Source of the DNA: Tetrapyrgos nigripes
Taxonomy: Eukaryota > Basidiomycota > Agaricomycetes > Agaricales > Campanellaceae
DNA length: 64,000 nt
Direction of reading: 5' to 3'
NCBI GenBank assembly: GCA_013368315.1
Contig: JAACJM010000156.1
Coordinates: 62,001-126,000, forward strand
Part shown: piece after piece, positions 44,716 to 53,829 of the stretch
How the letters are laid out: each line of letters begins with the position of its first letter
Numbering within the stretch: position 1 is the stretch's first letter
Notes under the pieces: generated by a model
The model's input: the letters and a program-made list of their open reading frames with translations, nothing else
Database searches by the model: none
What the model was told of the DNA's origin: nothing
Program-made: the position numbers and the translations under genes

Positions 44716-46227
44716 TTAAAAATCCAATTTAGACATAATATCCTTCAAATAGACGGTTGCTTGTTCCTTCTCTTCTCCTTCTAATACTTTAACCCTGTTT
44801 ACCATGTCGGAGATTTCTTTGATCGTGTTTCGAGATGAAGACGCCTGTGCTACTGTTACTGGTGGAGGGGATGCGGTTTCAGCTGTTCGAATAGTACGAG
44901 AGGGGAAAGTTCGAGACGTGTTCTGAGACAACGTCTTTGGGAATGTTGGACATTCGTTGCTCATGTGTCCAGTTTGTCTACATGCGAAGCATGCTCCTGC
45001 TTTTCGAAGTCGATCCCTTTCATCGGGTGTCAGTTTAGGCGGTAGGTTAAAAGACGAGTTAGCACCTGATCCCATGAGCGCATTGACGCTTGCTACCGTT
45101 CTCCCTTGAGACGGACCCGAGCTACTCTTCGACGTTGAAGTAGTCTTCCAGCGTCCCTGTCTTTCTCGTTCCTTCAACCATTCTAAATGAAGCTCCACAG
45201 CCCTCTCCTTATACTCGTCGAAGTCATCCCATTTCGGATACGTTCTTCCAACTGCTTCTCGGAGTTTGGGTGGTAAGCCGTCCTGATAGAATTCCAATAA
45301 TGCTGCTTCTCCGAATTCGGACTCTTCTCCATATGTGTCGAAGATGCTGTTGTAGCTACTGATATCCGTCCCCTTCATTCTGGCAAACTTGATCTTCGTC
45401 CTGGCCACATCTTCTGAGGCTAAAGGTCTGAAGTCCTTTTTGAATCTATCATGTATCTGTTTTAAAGTTATCCATCTCCATTGGTTTGGTGTAGTCGTCA
45501 ACTCCTCGTTTTCCTCATCTGCATCTCGTTCCGTCAATCTCTGTGTTGCCCAATCTCCTCCTTTTTCTCCTGTGAAGAACGACAGGAACAATGAAACCTG
45601 GCTTTCCTCGGTCGGGTACTTTCCTTTATTCATGCGTAGATAGTTATTAAACTGGGCCAACCATCGTTTTGCCTCGCTACGTTCTCCGTTGAAGGGATCC
45701 GGTTTTCTCCCTCGTTCAGAAGTTCCGTTTGACCCAATAGGAGGTGTATCAGCCATGACTGAGTCGTTTGGGTCTGATGGGTCTGGAGAAGGAGGTGTAG
45801 GGGGATGACGGGGGGCTACGGATGGTCCTTCAGCGGATGGAATGATGGGTGAAGAAGGTGGGGAAGTGGGGTCGTTTGGTTCTGGTGGGTTATTGGAAGG
45901 TGTTTCTGGTACTGGGTTGGGTTCGGAAGGTTGGTTGGTAGGTGTAGAAGTTCCTTGGCCTGATCTGGTTCTCGGTTTTCGATGTGCCTTTTGAATCGCG
46001 AGTTCTTGGAGCTGGGTTATAACGTGTAACCAATTCGGGAGTTCTACGTCGGTAAGTCGCTGAGTGTTGTATCTGTTCAGGCAAGGTTGTGCTTTACACG
46101 GAACCCAAAGGTCGTCGCCGTTTTCAGGGATATAGCAGGCGTCTTGGTTCGATGCAGGGTGGAATACGTGTGGTCGGTTGGCACAACGGAGTTTCGGATC
46201 TGCAGATGCGGACTGTCGCTCAGTCAT
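44716..46227 (-). CDS. gag: Gypsy gag polyprotein, 503 residues
   Basis: Structural capsid protein of the retrotransposon. After a Pro/Ser/Thr-rich N-terminal third, residues about 170-360 form the gag core: W-L-A-Q-F-N-N-Y-L, then L-F-L-S-F-F-T-G and a Trp-rich helix, with F-A-R-M-K-G and Y-x-D-G-L-P. A CCHC zinc knuckle (C-F-A-C-R-Q-T-G-H-M-S-N-E-C) at about residue 413 binds RNA. The last 40 residues are a charged helix. A 97-codon frame (46,530-46,237) lies upstream in the same phase and is separated only by TAA and three codons, so the original start may have been at 46,530 with this stop acquired later. The ORF itself is intact. Confidence 0.93.
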   Translation of the reverse strand: MTERQSASADPKLRCANRPHVFHPASNQDACYIPENGDDLWVPCKAQPCLNRYNTQRLTDVELPNWLHVITQLQELAIQKAHRKPRTRSGQGTSTPTNQPSEPNPVPETPSNNPPEPNDPTSPPSSPIIPSAEGPSVAPRHPPTPPSPDPSDPNDSVMADTPPIGSNGTSERGRKPDPFNGERSEAKRWLAQFNNYLRMNKGKYPTEESQVSLFLSFFTGEKGGDWATQRLTERDADEENEELTTTPNQWRWITLKQIHDRFKKDFRPLASEDVARTKIKFARMKGTDISSYNSIFDTYGEESEFGEAALLEFYQDGLPPKLREAVGRTYPKWDDFDEYKERAVELHLEWLKERERQGRWKTTSTSKSSSGPSQGRTVASVNALMGSGANSSFNLPPKLTPDERDRLRKAGACFACRQTGHMSNECPTFPKTLSQNTSRTFPSRTIRTAETASPPPVTVAQASSSRNTIKEISDMVNRVKVLEGEEKEQATVYLKDIMSKLDF

Positions 46228-46892
46228 ACACTGATTTTATGAAAGGTAATTGGGTCCCAGGATATAGGAAGATGCTAGGCCGTATTCGGGGGAAGGTGCT
46301 AATGGAGAGTAGTCAACGTGTTCTTTGAGGAATAAAGGTCCTTGAATTTGAACCACAGTTTCTCCTGTATCGAAGTCCTCTTTTACTGTTATGTACGAGA
46401 ACGTTGAGAGGACTACGTCACCTGAGATAAGTTTCCACACCCAACGTCTTGTGCAAACGAAGTGTCGGTCGAGACTCCAAGGATCTGTTCGTAGTTTTCT
46501 TCCGTGAGAGACCGCGTATTCGGAGTACAAGAGGTAACGGGGAAGGGGAAATGGAATCCGTTCGTAGTCACGAGGGGTTTCAGGAGGTTCGATACGAATT
46601 CAGGGGCGTGGGGTAGACAGAGTGAAAAAGGGTTTTTTGGATTTCAATTACAGAACCGGTCGACCACCTTACTCGGGTTTAGCGAGTCTGGTATTACGTC
46701 TCGAGACTGTGTAGACGGGGGATGACCTCGTGTAACTGCTCCTTGAGTAGTTCACGCCTGCCAACCTGTGAGGCTCCTCACACAGGGTAGAGTTGATGGG
46801 CTTTGGGGCACCGTAGGGGAGGGATAGGATAATAGGAAAGTCCAATACGATGGAAGGATTTTGTGAGGTGGGTGTATGGGAGTTTGTTCAAG

Positions 46893-47410
46893 TGTCAAGG
46901 TTGTTGATACACTCGATAACCACCCAAGTCACACAATACGAGAAAGCCGGTTTACAAGAGGATAGATTGATCAAGAGAGATGGAGAAATAAAGAGATAGA
47001 GAAAAAGTAAGCTGACTAGGCTCTACACTGCGTAGTAAAAGTACAGAGCGGAGACGAAGTGAACGAACTAAGGAATAGGTTACAAAGATCACAGGTATAT
47101 AAGTAAAATATGAACAGATGGGAAAAAGTAAGTAATAATGAACGGTATCATGTGGAAATGTCAAGGGCGAGAGAATAATGAGTCAAATATGGATAGATGA
47201 AGGTACTGGATCATACAGAGTGATTGACAGTGAGAATGTCCATGGAGATAGGAATCGGAGGAGATAGGAATATGAGTCATAGATCTAGAGAGATGGTAAC
47301 TATAGACGATGATAAGAAATGGTTGATGTTTATGGGGTTAGAGTGGGAAATAGGTAGTAAAGGGAAAATAATAGAAAGGAAAATGAATAGGCGGGAGACG
47401 ATTCATGACA
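46893..47410 (-). repeat. Gypsy 5' LTR (518 bp)
   Basis: Partner of 37,513-38,030 with two visible mismatches. On the coding strand the LTR ends at 46,893 and the next bases read CTTGAACAAACTCCC, where a primer-binding site would be expected; I could not match it to a tRNA with confidence. Confidence 0.97.
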
Positions 47411-47415
47411 GTACC

Positions 47416-47776
47416 TATGACTTCTATCTTCTTTGATACATCATTTATCTGACTGACAGATCATATCTGCTTCTACTGCACATATTGACATCACTTAGAC
47501 ACATGACTATCATCCTATAGTTGTCTCCATCAGATACCTGCTGATCTACCTTCGCACTTTTGTATATTTACTACATGGCTTTGTAGATAGGTTCCTTAGT
47601 CTGTCCACTTCTGTCCCTCTGATCCATACTGCTCAGCATTGTCCTCAGTACTATGTAGACTCTGGCCCAGTACTGGCTTACTCACCTATACCATCTATTT
47701 GCCTTGCTACTTCGTCTTTGGCTCCTTTGTGGTGGCCTGAGAGGCATCCAGTCCCTATCTGAACCTGTTCTTGACA
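47416..47776. mobile_element. solo LTR family B, right part (361 bp)
   Basis: Continuation of 37,426-37,512 beyond the Gypsy insertion. The end TTCTTGACA plus the CAGTG duplication defines the boundary with the hAT coding sequence. Pyrimidine-rich, no coding sequence. Confidence 0.85.
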
Positions 47777-48269
47777 CAGTGTGGATTGGTCATTGGTGGA
47801 ACTGGAGGAAGCATAGGTGAAGGAGGCGATGATTTTCGAGCAGTACGTGTGGCACGAACATGGACTTTACCAGACAGGTATGCATTAGCTTCAGCTTCAC
47901 TTGAGTGGGTGCCACTGAACACTCTGCCAGGTGCCTATACAGAACCTCAACCTGTCCTTTCAGTGTCCTGATTTTGTATGGGCCATATTTAAAGTCAGTG
48001 TCGCTGAAATTGGTGGCCATTTCATTGATGACTACTCAGTTGTCAATATTTCAACATCATTCAGGCTATAACATACCTGAAGCCTTGATTTCTGGTATGT
48101 CCCTGACCTTCCTAATCCTTCCATCTGAGAATGTGCAGTTTTCCTCATCTACTTTTACTCTGACAGCTTGCGAGAGACAGTATTTGCAGTAGGATTTGTG
48201 GTGGGTTTTATTGTTTTTGAATTTTGATCTATGTTTGTGGATATGATCCCAAACAGGAGAGGATACCAT
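47777..48269 (-). pseudogene. hAT transposase piece 1: BED zinc finger
   Basis: V-W-D-H-I with K-S-Y-C-K-Y-C is the first half of a BED finger (aromatic residue plus C-x2-C). The second half, with L-Y-R-H-L-A-E-C-S (H-x3-C in this copy), follows in another frame after about 150 bp, so an intron or frame change lies between. The Pro-rich linker after it is cut at 47,777 by the solo LTR whose duplication is CAGTG. Confidence 0.75.
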
Positions 48270-48654
48270 GAAATGAATGAAAAGAGTGGATTAGATATGA
48301 AGAAGTAAGATACAAGGACCAATGAAGGCCAGAGAGTGTGCTACATGTAAAATAGTCATTGACCTTCGGTCAACACCCGCATGACCCATGGGAACTAAGG
48401 TCATGACCTGGTCAATGGTCTAGACCCTTGACTCAAGTCAAGGGGTCAGGAATCGTGGGGGTGGCATTGGCGGCCTGGCTACAATGGCAAATTTTGAAGT
48501 ACAAATGAGTGTGACAGTGTGACATCTGGGAAGACCCAGAGTGCATTTCAATAGAGTGGATGTAAGTCCCAGGGAGCTGGATAGATCCCTGGCTACTAGG
48601 CCTCACTAGGCTATTGATGCTAGAGACCAATTCCACCTAACTAGGTACCTATAT
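48270..48654. other. non-coding, several GGTCA/TGACC inverted motifs
   Basis: Between the hAT start and the acidic ORF. The stretch 48,355-48,450 has repeated GGTCA and TGACC in both orientations (for example TTGACCTTCGGTCAA and ACCCTTGACTCAAGTCAAGGGGT), the latter a 22-bp imperfect palindrome. These could be subterminal repeats of the hAT element upstream of its transposase; no terminal repeat or 8-bp duplication was found. Confidence 0.35.
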
Positions 48655-49059
48655 ATGGGACATGCATCAACCAGAGACGCTACTCATGCATTTGAAGAAG
48701 AGGCTCTGGGGAAGAAGTCAAAGGCTAAGGCTGTAGTTGTGGAATCAGATGAGGAAGATGAAGAGATGGACACAGAGGAAGAGGCTAGAGTGGAAGATGG
48801 TGATAATGAGACTTCTGGTGATGAGAGCAACGGGGAGGAAGATCTCTCTGATGAGGATATGGAGGCTGATGCTGCAGAAGACTTGGGATGGTATGAACAG
48901 GAAGCTGAATTCTATGGTAATGATTATGATGGTGATGGGGACTGTGTCATGATGTCTATATTTGGTACTATTTATTTCCTCTTATCTCTGTATCCTCAGA
49001 TCTTTACACCATATGACTCTTGTTCCACATGCTACACACCGGACCTTTCATTTCTCTGA
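48655..49059 (+). CDS. acidic 134-codon ORF, unrecognised
   Basis: Residues about 14-100 are dominated by Glu and Asp (blocks such as E-S-D-E-E-D-E-E-M-D). The last 30 residues are hydrophobic and look like read-through of non-coding DNA. Strongly acidic tails occur in fungal transposases and chromatin proteins, so it may be an exon or the 3' end of such a gene. No domain seen, and its status as a gene is doubtful. Confidence 0.3.
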   Translation: MGHASTRDATHAFEEEALGKKSKAKAVVVESDEEDEEMDTEEEARVEDGDNETSGDESNGEEDLSDEDMEADAAEDLGWYEQEAEFYGNDYDGDGDCVMMSIFGTIYFLLSLYPQIFTPYDSCSTCYTPDLSFL

Positions 49060-50143
49060 TACAGCTTCTTTTACAGCTTTCTTTACAACCTCCTTTACAG
49101 CCTTACTTTACAGCTTTACCTTTACATATATAAACCCTGTCCTGACACCTCGTTCCCCATCTTGACCTCTTCGTCACTGGGACCAGGTGTGTATTTCCCT
49201 TTTCATTACTTCTTTCACCTTTACTGATGGGCACTGTAGTTCCAGTACTTACTGCTGTCTGTTAGTCGAGTTGAGCCCATAGCTCCTCGTTATCGCTATC
49301 TAAGCACTCGCCTCTTTGTGACAGACTGATTGTACTACCTTAGTATGTTATGAAATTCATTTGCCTTCTTGTAACCCTTCATAAGAACTGAAAAGGAATT
49401 TGGTATGATACAAGGAGTAAAATAATTTCTATCTCTTATAAAGTTCAAAATGATTCTATGTAATATAAGAACCCTTATCCTTATATATCCTTATAATGTC
49501 CAAGAATATAATGGGACATTTTAAGAGCTTACCAGGACACCCCCTGTTATTATCAGGGCTTGTAACAACTCAAAGTCATTTTGGCCTTCTTACATCTGCC
49601 TACAATCCTCCCTCTTAATTCCCATACTTCCAATGCCACATAATTTTGGCCCAGTACATTATATGCACTGGTAATATCTCACTAGTAGTTTGGTACATTA
49701 TATTGCCTAAAAGTTTTCAGACATTTTTGTGATGGAGGAGTACTGACTGGAGCAGGATCAACATCAACGTAGGTTCAATGAAACAGGTTACAAGCGTCTG
49801 ATATCTAAAGAGTAGAAAGCGGGCCAGAAATATGGAGCAAGAAACGACACTTTCTTATCCAGGTTTTCAGCTGTATCATAATTTGGTACTGTTACAGTGT
49901 GTATTGACGTTCAACGGGTACCTAATACAAGTTTGGAAGCAAACTTAAACTAAAAATTCTACGACTCGAATGATACTTTAACTCCGGGAATCGCACGCCT
50001 GAAATAAGAAGTAATAGTGATTGGGAGACCTGAAAAAGTCCTTGGGAAGTTCAAAAACTGCGAAAGCGAGGGAAAATACAGTCCAAGATTGAAAAGGACA
50101 GGAGAGAAAGTTCAAAGAGCAAATTCGAGAGAGATCACACAGA
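49060..50143. other. gene-free stretch, no recognised feature
   Basis: AT-rich, with no recognisable ORF or terminal repeats. Nothing supported. Confidence 0.5.
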
Positions 50144-51780
50144 TTATAGAGATTGAGTTCGTGCAAGGCGAAGAGTGACCTTAGCACGACTTTTACTTAA
50201 TTCTGTTCGGTCTAATCTCTTCCTCTTTATCACAGCATAATCTTTATTACTGGCACCACCTGTAGACACCTCCCCATGGTGCCCATGATGCCCATGCAAA
50301 CCAACAAGAAGATTTTCCCCCGACCAAAAAGCCATCAAATTCCGATTCCCCGATTCGAGATCACTATCCTGGTTTGTGAATCCGATGACTGAAATGTGGT
50401 TGTGCCCATTAGAATCCCCGTGCCCGTCTTTCTCTGGGTTGGATATGGTAATGTCGTAGATAACGACATTGGTTCCGTCGATTGAAGATTGTTGTTGAAT
50501 AACGAGGAGGACGATGGATGGATAGATACCCTATGCGGAATCATTAGCTACTTAGTTGTATGATTCATATGTTGAGCTATATTGCTCACCGCAAGAATAG
50601 GCGAAATAACAGCAAAAGACTGTACAAACATCTCCAAGGAACTAAGGGATGATGAATTTGTTGATTGCCTACAGATAAAGGAGCATGAATTATTGTGAGC
50701 TGTGCAAACCCCATCCACGAGCTCACCTGAACGGCACAGAAGAAGAAGCCGCATTCGATTAGGATGATGAGGATTCGGTAAGGCACAGACTTCCCCAAGC
50801 TTGTGGTCCCCCACGCCTGGCGGATTTGCCTGGATCGTAAATGAACGATAGTATCATTGAGATTCGACAAGTATGCTTCGGCTCAACACATAGGCTCGAC
50901 ACATACCAAACTTTAACAAGAATGAGAGTCGTTGCGGCGAAGTTAACAGAGAGAGACACAAGCATCGAAGAGGAATCAAGTCTCTGCCAGCCGTCGACCT
51001 TGGACGCATCCCCTGCGGCGCGGATGTTGATGACAACGGTATTGAATCCATCCGCAATAGCAATGCCTGTTTTTTTGCGTAAATTGAGTAGCAGTACACC
51101 AAGCCAATCAGTAAAACACACTTACATGCGCTCGCAAAAATCCAGAAGCCAAATATATCTCTAAGATAGTACGTCTTTTCAGGCCACAGGCACAGAGCAC
51201 GCCATACGACGATGGAATCTGCTGTTATGAACTATCGTGGACAAGTATCTGTTAGTCTATCATCTATATCACAAAGGGATACAAACTTCTTGCATTGATT
51301 CCTTAAAGAAAAGGTGTAACAGAAAATAGCTTTTCGTATACAAGCTCGCCACCGTTTTGCCGTATATTATGACCGCTGATTGGGTGGAAGATGTAGTTTT
51401 CAACGACGACGATGGAGAACCAAGCAGTTGTGGAAAAAAATATGAGAGTGAATAATGCTAGATGACATCTTGTGGGTGTGCGTTTGGCTTGACGGCGGAC
51501 GTGTCGTCGCCTAAATGGATGTTATATGTTAACATAGTTAAGTGCTAACAGAGGCCGCCAGATGCAACGCGCACCAAGTGATCTGAAATGCAGCCAATGC
51601 AATGGGCACGTAGAGTCCTGTGGGGGCATGATGTCAGGGCCAAGAAAAGCAGGCGATACCTCTATCGTACTCACCATACGCCAGACTGACGCTCTGCACC
51701 CTGATCAGCGAAAAGTATGTGCTATAGCCAATCCGATTAGCGGGTTCATCACAGGAATCCATTATGTTGCTCAAGGGAAG
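50144..51780 (-). CDS. fungal-specific seven-transmembrane-type membrane protein, multi-exon
   Basis: Exons joined by short GT-AG introns (for example donor GTGAGTACG at 51,674 and acceptor CCCACAG near 51,618) give a polytopic protein of the kind common in Agaricomycetes. Recognisable blocks are a first hydrophobic helix (L-Y-V-P-I-A-L-A-A-F), a strong helix near 51,440 (L-A-L-F-T-L-I-F-F-S) and I-T-A-D-S-I-V-V-W-R-A-L-C-L-W-P, the typical S-D/A-x-I-V-V-W-R-A start of a transmembrane block. Further on come L-I-I-L-I-E-C-G-F-F-F-C-A-V and C-G-I-Y-P-S-I-V-L-L-V near 50,500. The cytoplasmic tail is hydrophilic with H-G-H-H-G-H-H-G and ends at 50,144. The exact start is uncertain (likely an ATG in 51,780-51,900). 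Function is unknown for this class; a sensor or receptor role has been suggested only by topology. It is the best candidate here for an intact host gene. Confidence 0.6.
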
Positions 51781-52533
51781 GGCCCGCTTATGTTCTTGGG
51801 GAGACGCATTCCTTCCTATAAGTACATGAAGTGGGACAATGTTTGGTTCTTCGCGAGTGGAGTTTACTCTGGGGACCGTAGCCGAAGTATCAATCAGTGA
51901 GGAAGGCCAGTTGAGCCAGCAGCGCCATTGGCGGATGAGCTTGGGAACTGTCACTGTCAGATGATATCTCAGTCTACAGCCTTCGTGATGGAGCATTGTT
52001 GAATAGCGCTCACTCACCTCCCAGTGGGCCTTGTAGAAGTTGGGAAGATGAGAATAAGTTGGGTCACAGAAGTTGTTAGAGGTTGACTCTGAGTCTGAAC
52101 AGGTGACCTGCGAGATGGCGAATGCGATTGGAGCTTTGAGGTATAGACAGTGATACTGTGCCTGTCAAGTGAGCCCAAAAATAAATATCAGTACCTAGGT
52201 TGAGGGGTTCTAGTCTTGGACAGTGACGAAGCATCAGCAAAAGGGCATTTTTACTCACGAACTTTCCGAACTTTCAGGCGCTTTCCCGCTCACCTGAAAG
52301 TTTGCGCATACTGATGTACTGCAACGTTGCTTTTCTTCCCCAGAAAATGTCTTTTTTATAAATCAGAATACTCATTGTAAAGTTAAACGATGCTAGAGAG
52401 TAACACTTCATGTATAATACTTCTTTTATTTGCAACTCGTAGCAGCATGGAGACGCGCGCAGCCCACCAGTCGTGCGAACTCACGGAAAAACTGACTCAA
52501 CTCGCCAGCTCACCGGCTCTCGGACTCACACGG

Positions 52534-52563
52534 CTTGCAGGCGCTTGCACAAGCGCCTGCAAG
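52534..52563. repeat. perfect 14-bp inverted repeat with 2-nt centre
   Basis: CTTGCAGGCGCTTG, CA, CAAGCGCCTGCAAG. A GC-rich hairpin of this length is unusual in the AT-rich surroundings. Its role is unknown; it could form a cruciform or be the binding site of a dimeric protein. Confidence 0.9.
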
Positions 52564-52628
52564 TGCCCACGAGTGATTTGCTGAAAACCTGATGAGACAA
52601 GTCGTCAGGAATGATGCTTGGTTGGACG

Positions 52629-52965
52629 GAACTTTCGAGTCATCGAACTTAAACAACTCCACTCTATATCACAGACAGCATCACCCTTGTGCAGAAGATC
52701 CCGTGCTGGTTAGAGTTCCAACGGAGTTCATTTGAATTAGCCCCAAATCCCTCTACGCTACAACTAATAAACGTGAGTTCGTCATCACACAGAGCCCTTG
52801 AACTTCTAAAATAATTTTGGCGCTCTGATCATTTCGTCTTGTGGGCTACCACTACGGAACTTTGGAGTCTTGAACTTAAATAACTCCACTCTATATCACA
52901 GACAGCGTCACCCTTGAAAGATCCTGTGCTGGTTGGAGTTCCAATGGAGTTCACTTGAATTAGTC
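52629..52965. repeat. direct duplication of about 110 bp, period about 227 bp
   Basis: 52,629-52,743 and 52,856-52,965 share GAACTT, CAACTCCACTCTATATCACAGACAGC(A/G)TCACCC (given here in blocks) and GGAGTTCA(T/C)TTGAATTAG. The copies differ by substitutions and one short indel. Non-coding; likely the remains of a repeated element or a local duplication. Confidence 0.8.
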
Positions 52966-53219
52966 TCAAGTTAACCCATCAGAGCTTTTGTTAGTTCAAC
53001 TTGATATATGATATCTCTTTAGCGCATTGTGATCATCTGGTTTGTAATGACTTCTTCTTACCGCTTCTGCCGTTTTCGAGCACTTGGTTTTTCCGCCGTT
53101 CTTGCGACATCTGAGGCGATAGCTCCTGAGAAAATGTCTTCTTTTTTGTTCATCTTTAATGTAGAGATGCTGTTTCCACTGTTCAACAAAATATATCTGC
53201 TGGCCCTCCCTCGCTGCTA

Positions 53220-53720
53220 AATAAGATTAGTAGAACCACATCCTCGTACCTCAGATTGCCAATGTATTAGCACATTAAAAGAAATATCATTACAAGAGCT
53301 ATGAAATAGGTACATGGAATGGAAAGTGTTGCTTTGGTACGATAGACGGGCCCTTCCCACAACCACCCCTGCATACAATACTGTGTGCACTGCCAACGTA
53401 ATGAAAGCAGATCCCATCATCCTAAACATACGCAGCAGATTAGGTTCTGATATTGGGTTGTGAAGGACAAGCTGACTTACCAAACGAGTATGCTGCTTTC
53501 AAAAGATTCATTCTACGCCTGAAGAGGAAAAATTTCTGTGTTAGTATTAATTACTGTAAAAAAACGTTTAGAGCAAACACACCACGAACTGTTCTTCCAA
53601 CGGATTGCACAACCTGATTATGCAACATACCGGACTAGAGGGGGAAAGTCAGACATATTGAAGCACAAACAAAGGGTAAAGTACGCACCTCAGACACACC
53701 CATCCCCTGTTATCTCCTAA
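53220..53720 (-). CDS. possible small multi-exon membrane protein gene, unrecognised
   Basis: Splice-like junctions on the minus strand link a short exon (about 53,650-53,570), a second ending K-A-A-Y-S-F before GTAAGT (53,480), and a third at 53,420-53,300 with a hydrophobic helix (A-F-I-T-L-A-V-H-T-V-L-Y-A-G-V-V) followed by V-G-R-A-R and a Tyr. The helix plus x-x-A-R layout faintly resembles MAPEG/microsomal glutathione transferase-like proteins, but the similarity is too weak to name it. The 3' end was not resolved. Confidence 0.25.
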
Positions 53721-53829
53721 CTGCGAAAACAACAGAGCAATTAGCGCCGTTAGAAAGATTAAAAAAGACACACGTACTGTCAGAAAAGCAGAGAAGAGAA
53801 GCGACGAGATGAGTGCAGTGAAATGACAG

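Larger units (their letters stand above)
37513..47410 (-). mobile_element. complete Ty3/Gypsy chromovirus-type retrotransposon, 9.9 kb, with nested insertions
   Basis: Both LTRs are present (37,513-38,030 and 46,893-47,410) and flanked by the 5-bp duplication GTACC (37,508-37,512 and 47,411-47,415). The coding strand is minus: gag, then protease, reverse transcriptase, RNase H, integrase and chromodomain, then an extra ORF and a polypurine tract before the 3' LTR at 38,030. The order protease-RT-RNase H-integrase defines Ty3/Gypsy, and the chromodomain places it with chromoviruses. It contains a Tc1 element (42,979-44,336) in the protease region and a solo LTR (39,894-40,410) in integrase. 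Without these two and their duplications it would be about 8.0 kb. Confidence 0.97.
33115..48269 (-). pseudogene. BED-type, DUF659-type hAT transposase gene split by nested insertions
   Basis: Four separated minus-strand pieces (48,269-47,777; 37,425-37,180; 35,509-34,377; 33,860-33,115) form one fungal hAT transposase in the right order: BED zinc finger, DUF659-type catalytic region, middle domain and C-terminal dimerisation domain. The DNA between pieces consists of insertions flanked by short target duplications, and removing one duplication copy restores continuity of the reading (checked at the 37,180/35,509 and 34,377/33,860 joins). Apart from the insertions, frame changes and a mutated dimerisation motif show that the gene is dead. 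A complete hAT transposase cuts and pastes its own element with 8-bp duplications. Confidence 0.85.

Noticed and set aside
53220..53483. Confident call of a MAPEG/microsomal glutathione transferase
   Set aside because: Only one helix and an A-R pair are reminiscent; the family signature with the second helix and conserved Asn/Glu is not visible.
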